5,813 bases of DNA from Simkania negevensis. Its GTDB lineage: Bacteria > Chlamydiota > Chlamydiia > Chlamydiales > Simkaniaceae. The stretch is taken from contig JACPWA010000208.1 in the NCBI GenBank assembly GCA_016191565.1, positions 1 to 5,813 on the forward strand, in the 5' to 3' direction. The notes under the pieces are model-generated. The model ran no database searches and was not told where the DNA came from. It was given only the letters and a program-made list of their open reading frames with translations. This document shows positions 1 to 5,813 of the stretch, piece by piece (position 1 is the stretch's first letter; each line of letters opens with the position of its first letter). A program made the position numbers and the translations under genes.

Positions 1-147
1 GCCAGTTACATTGGGAGGAGGAAGAAGAAGGCAGAACGGTTTTTTTTCAGATAGAGCATCTGCATGGAGAAACCCTTTTCTTTCCCAAAAATAGGTCCAT
101 TTGTCTTCGACAAGTTGTGGAGAGTAGGAGGTAGGAAGCTCTTTCAT
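1..147 (-). CDS. valS: Valyl-tRNA synthetase, N-terminal fragment (cut by window edge)
   Basis: Class I aminoacyl-tRNA synthetase that charges tRNA-Val with valine in the cytoplasm. Only the first 49 codons are inside the window, reading leftwards from ATG at 147-145. The peptide opens MKELPTSYSPQLVEDKW, then has YFWERKGF, and ends LLLPPPNVTG. The pattern of E-x-x-W, F/YW and K-G-F/Y followed by PPPNVTG is characteristic of the ValRS/IleRS/LeuRS N-terminus. The PPPNVTG motif lies just before the HIGH ATP-binding signature, which would fall off the left edge. No in-frame start lies between this ATG and the pknD stop, so the start is well set, although no Shine-Dalgarno sequence precedes it. 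It lies 21 bp downstream of pknD on the same strand, which suggests co-transcription. As I recall, valS and pknD are also adjacent in Chlamydia. ValS is far more likely than IleS or LeuS, given the length of the N-terminus and PPPNVTG. Confidence 0.9.
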   Translation of the reverse strand, partial: MKELPTSYSPQLVEDKWTYFWERKGFLHADALSEKKPFCLLLPPPNVTG

Positions 148-168
148 ACTGCAAAAGGTATCATTTTT

Positions 169-3024
169 TTAGAGGAAATTCAAAGCAATTCGCGCTTCTT
201 CCTCCTCTTTTTTGATCATCTCTTCAAATTGGACTACTTTCTTTCTTTTTCCTAGAACATGATAATATAAGGAAAGCTGCCGGTAGAGCGCTACTTTTTC
301 CCATAAAAATGCTCCTTTGATCCACTCTGACTCCAAAGTAATTCTACCTTTCAAGTAATGAGGGAGGAAGGAAGAAGAAAGAGGGGAAGTCAAATCGGTG
401 GCTAAATCAAAATGAGCAAGCCCTTCTTTTTCCCCTTTGGAAAAAGAAAGGAAAACTCCATAGAAGAGAAAGTAGGAAGAAGTGGCATTTTGTATGATTT
501 CTTTTGGGACTTTGCTGAAAAATTTTTTCAGTTTCTCTTCGTTTCTTTCTAGGAGAAGAGTATGCAGAAAAAGAGAGTCGAAATGCTCTTTTTCTTCCTT
601 ATTTAAAGCGAGAGTTTCTAATTTAGAAAAGTAGGGAAAAAGATTTTTTCCTTCCCCTCTAGAAAGTTCTTTTTCCAAGAGAAGGTAGAGGAAGCGCAGA
701 TCTGCAGGATTTCTTTCTTTTTTAGAAATGGAAAAAAACTCCTCTAAAAGCTTTTTGGGATGAGGGTTTTTCAAGTAGGAGATCAGAAAAGGAGAGGTCA
801 AAGGAGGGGAGTCTTGGAAGTAATGGGTAAAAAGATAGGAAATCAGTTCTGGGTAATCCATCTCAAAAAGGAGGAAGAGGGCATTGGTAAGCAAAAAAGG
901 GCGATCTTGGAGATCTAGAGGAACTTTTTGCAGAGTTTCATAGAGAAGAGCTGGTTTAGAAAGACAAAAAGAGAGAAGAAAAATGAGGTTAAGCCGCTTT
1001 CCTTCCTCAGAAAGAAGGGGAGAGGGGGGCTGAATAAAGGGGAGATGCTGCCAGCTTTCGCCGATTTCTTCTATAAGTTCCTCTGTTTCTTTCACTTTTA
1101 AAAGAGTAGGAAGGAGGCGGAGGATCAGAAGGGCAAAGAGATGGGCTCCTTTTCGATCTTTCTTTGCTGTTTCATGCAGTCGAAAATAAATGTGTTCTTC
1201 AAGAAGATAGTGGAGAGGATGTTTAGGAAATTTGCGCAGTGCTAGCTCTAAGCATTTGACCTCCTCTTCCACGTCATCTTCAGTTTGATAGACGAGCGAT
1301 TTGCCAAGGTATTCCAGAGGAGCTCCTGGAGTGTGGTGTAGCTTTTCGAATTCACTTAGTGCTTCAGAAAAAAGCTCTTTGTTTCCCTCTTTTTTCCCCT
1401 GCTCAATGAGGGTAATTCCTGCGCGAAAAATCGCCTCCCTTGCTTCAATCCTTCCGGCAAAGGAGTGAGCGATTCGCCTATATTCAGAAAGTGCTTTTTT
1501 ATAATCTTTATGAGTTAGAAAAGCATCTGGGATGGAAAGACAGTTGACCATAATATTATGGCTCCCAAGAGAGATCTGCATCTCTTCCATTTCGAAATCA
1601 GCATCGCGATAGATCAGTCCCACATGTCCTCCGACTAAAGGGGTATGGCTATCATAATTAAAAATGGGGGCTCCATTTACAAGTAAACGGAAACTACTTT
1701 CGAACTTTTCGATGGTAATTTTCTGCAGCTGATCGATTTCAAGGCTTATTTCAGGAAGATTGATCACCTCTACATTAGAACGGAAGAGCTTGCAAGCTGG
1801 GCTATTTTTCGAACCGATCCACAAACAGTAACCATCTTCTAGCCCTTCTCTTTCGTTGGGTTCTGGGATGCAGATCAAAAAGCCAATTCCCAAAGAAGAA
1901 GGGTGAAGCTCTAATTGCGCTTCCATTTTGATGTTGCCTGAGTAGCTCTCTTTGGAAATCATAAGCATCACCCATTCCATCTTCTTAGAAACCTGATTAA
2001 CTGCCATCTGTTTAGTAAGGAGGACATTTTCTTGAAATTCCCAATCTTCTTGATGTTTAGGATCGAGTTTGCCGGTAAGCATCCACTCAGGACGCCCCTC
2101 AAGATAGTTTTCTATCTCCTGAATTATTTCCCTAATCGAGTCATATCTTTTCTTTGGATCTACATCTAAGCAGCGTTTAGCAATATGGGAGAGTTGTAGA
2201 GGAATATCTCGATGAGGAGCAACCTCCTCAGGAAGCTTAAAACGCTCCTCTTTCATTTTTTTTCTAAATTCTTTGAGGGAAGGGCGCAGGAAGGGGAGGC
2301 GAAGGGAAAGGATTTGGTAAAAAAGCACCCCTAGAGAATAGATATCAGTTTTGATACTAGAAGGATATAAAAGAGCTCTTTCTGGAGCCATATAGCATAC
2401 AGTGCCCACCACTCGACCAGGTTTGGTGAACTCATCTGACCTTGGATTTAAAAGTATTTCGGGGCTGTTTTCTTCCGCCTCTCCTATTTTGTGAGCAATG
2501 CCCCAATCCAGAATAAGCACTTCACCATATTTTCCTACCATCACATTTTCAGGCTTTAAATCTCGATGCAATATCCCTTTGGAGTGAGCGTAATCCATCC
2601 CCTGCAATACATTTAAAAAAATCCGAATGAGAGAAGGGATGGAGCTTCCAATCGGATGAGGCCTTTCCCCTTTTTTTTCCTGCTGCTTGCTCTTCTTTAA
2701 AATCTCTTTTAGCGACTCTCCTTCAACGTAAGGCATGGTGTAGTAGATTTGATTCTCGTCAAGATGGAGAGAATAGATAGGGATAATCGATGGATGGGTC
2801 AAAGAGGAAGCAATTTTTGCTTCAGAGACAAATCTTTTTTTAATTGAAGGATATTTGAGAAGGTTAGGAAGTATTTTTTTTAGAGCAATGTTTCGATCAC
2901 AAAGGGGATCATAGGCGATATAGATCTCCCCCATTCCCCCTTTTCCAATCAGGCTGAGGCAGCGATAATTACCGATGAGCTCCGGTAGAGCTTCCTCTTT
3001 CTTTTTTTCTTCTTCTTTTTCCAT
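169..3024 (-). CDS. pknD: Serine/threonine-protein kinase PknD
   Basis: Hanks-type (eukaryotic-like) protein kinase of 951 aa. The kinase domain covers about residues 20-310. It has a glycine loop GKGGMG (27-32), ATP-binding Lys in IALK (K49), a helix-C Glu candidate E68, catalytic loop HRDLKPEN (153-160, Asp155 catalytic), DWG in place of DFG (173-175), MAPE (212-215), DIYSLG (227-232) and conserved Arg293. All residues needed for catalysis are present. Residues about 326-490 look beta-rich and resemble a LamG/concanavalin-like sandwich. Residues about 498-620 look TPR-like, and the rest is Leu/Lys/Glu-rich helix. I see no signal peptide or clear membrane helix. Length and layout match chlamydial PknD (about 930 aa). 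Chlamydia pneumoniae PknD is reported to phosphorylate the type III secretion protein CdsD; that substrate is only inferred here. ATG 3024 is the first possible start, because an in-frame TAG lies three codons upstream of it. It is the leading gene of a probable pknD-valS operon. Confidence 0.92.
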   Translation of the reverse strand: MEKEEEKKKEEALPELIGNYRCLSLIGKGGMGEIYIAYDPLCDRNIALKKILPNLLKYPSIKKRFVSEAKIASSLTHPSIIPIYSLHLDENQIYYTMPYVEGESLKEILKKSKQQEKKGERPHPIGSSIPSLIRIFLNVLQGMDYAHSKGILHRDLKPENVMVGKYGEVLILDWGIAHKIGEAEENSPEILLNPRSDEFTKPGRVVGTVCYMAPERALLYPSSIKTDIYSLGVLFYQILSLRLPFLRPSLKEFRKKMKEERFKLPEEVAPHRDIPLQLSHIAKRCLDVDPKKRYDSIREIIQEIENYLEGRPEWMLTGKLDPKHQEDWEFQENVLLTKQMAVNQVSKKMEWVMLMISKESYSGNIKMEAQLELHPSSLGIGFLICIPEPNEREGLEDGYCLWIGSKNSPACKLFRSNVEVINLPEISLEIDQLQKITIEKFESSFRLLVNGAPIFNYDSHTPLVGGHVGLIYRDADFEMEEMQISLGSHNIMVNCLSIPDAFLTHKDYKKALSEYRRIAHSFAGRIEAREAIFRAGITLIEQGKKEGNKELFSEALSEFEKLHHTPGAPLEYLGKSLVYQTEDDVEEEVKCLELALRKFPKHPLHYLLEEHIYFRLHETAKKDRKGAHLFALLILRLLPTLLKVKETEELIEEIGESWQHLPFIQPPSPLLSEEGKRLNLIFLLSFCLSKPALLYETLQKVPLDLQDRPFLLTNALFLLFEMDYPELISYLFTHYFQDSPPLTSPFLISYLKNPHPKKLLEEFFSISKKERNPADLRFLYLLLEKELSRGEGKNLFPYFSKLETLALNKEEKEHFDSLFLHTLLLERNEEKLKKFFSKVPKEIIQNATSSYFLFYGVFLSFSKGEKEGLAHFDLATDLTSPLSSSFLPHYLKGRITLESEWIKGAFLWEKVALYRQLSLYYHVLGKRKKVVQFEEMIKKEEEEARIALNFL

Positions 3025-3039
3025 GGCTCGACTCTACCG
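2983..3039 (-). promoter_or_regulatory. Inverted repeat enclosing the pknD start codon (possible mRNA hairpin)
   Basis: CGGTAGAG at 2983-2990 is a perfect reverse complement of CTCTACCG at 3032-3039. In the pknD transcript these arms can form an 8-bp stem, and one G-U pair is possible at each end. The AUG (3024-3022) lies in the 41-nt loop, seven nucleotides after the 5' arm. The loop also holds an unbroken purine run that codes for the Lys/Glu-rich N-terminus. It could modulate translation initiation, or act as a DNA operator, or be chance. The pairing is seen directly; the function is inferred. Confidence 0.35.
2991..3022 (-). repeat. 32-nt homopurine/homopyrimidine tract at the 5' end of pknD
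   Basis: Every base from 2991 to 3022 on the plus strand is C or T, including a run of seven T (3002-3008) and TTC triplets. On the coding strand it is a pure purine run beginning in the last base of the start codon. It encodes the low-complexity segment EKEEEKKKEE of PknD. Simple tracts like this can slip during replication, which here would frameshift the kinase almost at its first codon. Confidence 0.6.
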
Positions 3040-3041
3040 AT

Positions 3042-3048
3042 CTCCTTT
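3042..3048 (-). promoter_or_regulatory. Shine-Dalgarno-like AAAGGAG upstream of pknD at unusual spacing
   Basis: The minus strand reads AAAGGAG from 3048 to 3042, the best match to the anti-Shine-Dalgarno sequence near pknD. It ends 17 nt before the ATG at 3024, well beyond the usual 5-9 nt. No ATG, GTG or TTG lies in between in the pknD frame, where a TAG intervenes. An alternative reading is that the overlapping TATAAA (3051-3046) is a -10 box, with a weak -35 TTCATC (3075-3070, 18-bp spacer). The transcript would then begin near 3039, and this sequence would not be in the mRNA at all. Confidence 0.35.
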
Positions 3049-3189
3049 ATAGATGACAAGAATTTTTGCGATGAAGTTGCTAAAATCTTGCCTTTATATA
3101 AAAATATGGGAGGAAATTAGGGTAGCGAGGCCCCTCTGGATGTTTTGAGTAGGAAAAGTGAAAGCCATTTTCAAGTAGTATTTTAAATT

Positions 3190-3210
3190 AAAGTTATTGA
3201 TTTTAACTTT
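3190..3210. repeat. Short AT-rich inverted repeat in the divergent region
   Basis: AAAGTTA (3190-3196) and TAACTTT (3204-3210) are perfect 7-base inverted copies separated by TTGATTT. The repeat lies just upstream of the candidate rightward promoter, where a dimeric repressor or activator could bind. It is too AT-rich to be a credible terminator stem. Chance is a real possibility given the base composition. Confidence 0.3.
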
Positions 3211-3239
3211 TTTACATTGCCTTTAAGTTTATTTAATTA
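3211..3239 (+). promoter_or_regulatory. Candidate sigma70-type promoter for the 3252 gene
   Basis: TTTACA (3211-3216) resembles a -35 box, and TAATTA (3234-3239) is a poor -10 box after a 17-bp spacer, in a strongly AT-rich stretch. Transcription would begin near 3246, only about six bases before the ATG at 3252, giving a nearly leaderless message. That would fit the lack of any Shine-Dalgarno sequence. AT-rich DNA produces such matches often, so this is tentative. Confidence 0.25.
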
Positions 3240-3251
3240 AAATATAAGCCT

Positions 3252-5813
<2,562 letters not shown>

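Larger units (their letters stand above)
3025..3251. other. AT-rich divergent intergenic region between pknD and the membrane-protein gene
   Basis: This 227-bp non-coding gap separates leftward pknD from the rightward genes and must supply promoters for both, unless transcription enters from outside. Leftward -10-like sequences are TATAAA at 3051-3046 and TATATAAA at 3100-3093, both with weak -35 partners. Rightward candidates are TTTACA at 3211-3216 with TAATTA at 3234-3239 (17-bp spacer), and TATAAG at 3243-3248 almost touching the ATG. A small AT-rich inverted repeat lies at 3190-3210. I see no tRNA, small RNA signature or terminator. The only start-to-stop frame noticed is 25 codons long (3071-3148, plus) and is not convincing. 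Confidence 0.6.

Noticed and set aside
64..255. Plus-strand frame of 63 codons
   Set aside because: It lies antisense to the valS start and the pknD 3' end; the product is low-complexity Phe/Leu with no recognisable motif.
3127..3136. GAGG-CC-CCTC inverted repeat as a terminator stem
   Set aside because: Four-base arms with a two-base loop and no following T-run are too weak.
3071..3148. 25-codon plus-strand frame in the divergent intergenic region
   Set aside because: No Shine-Dalgarno sequence, no recognisable pattern, and a frame of this length is expected by chance.

Overview
The window looks like a piece of a chlamydial chromosome, most likely an environmental member of the Chlamydiae (Parachlamydiales-like) rather than the genus Chlamydia. 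Three things suggest this: a long PknD-type Ser/Thr kinase (951 aa, close to the roughly 930 aa known for Chlamydia PknD), a valyl-tRNA synthetase gene directly beside it (valS and pknD are also neighbours in Chlamydia, as I recall), and a TPR protein with 42-residue kinesin-light-chain-type repeats, a family often expanded in amoeba-associated chlamydiae. Genus cannot be set from this sequence alone.

Layout, left to right. Positions 1-147 (minus) hold the first 49 codons of valS, cut by the window edge. Positions 169-3024 (minus) are pknD, 21 bp upstream of valS and probably in one operon with it, reading pknD then valS. Positions 3025-3251 are an AT-rich divergent intergenic region that should carry promoters in both directions. 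It also holds an oddly placed Shine-Dalgarno-like sequence and one arm of an inverted repeat that surrounds the pknD start codon. Positions 3252-3641 (plus) encode a small unrecognised protein with two membrane segments. Positions 3697-4701 (plus) are a complete trpS, 55 bp downstream and possibly co-transcribed. Positions 4698-5813 (minus) are the 3' part of a TPR gene that converges on trpS. The two stop codons overlap on a shared TTAG, and the TPR gene runs off the right edge.

The two synthetases are housekeeping translation enzymes. PknD is a signalling kinase with a non-catalytic beta-rich middle and a helical, TPR-like C-terminal half. The TPR protein is probably a protein-interaction scaffold or host-interaction factor, but its N-terminal part is not visible. 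Nothing ties these genes into one pathway apart from the pknD-valS operon arrangement.

I see no tRNA, rRNA, CRISPR array, insertion sequence or clear rho-independent terminator. I do not see a convincing undescribed multi-gene system. The points most worth a second look are the leader structure of pknD, the kinase's domain make-up, the small membrane protein, and the near-identical DNA blocks inside the TPR repeats.
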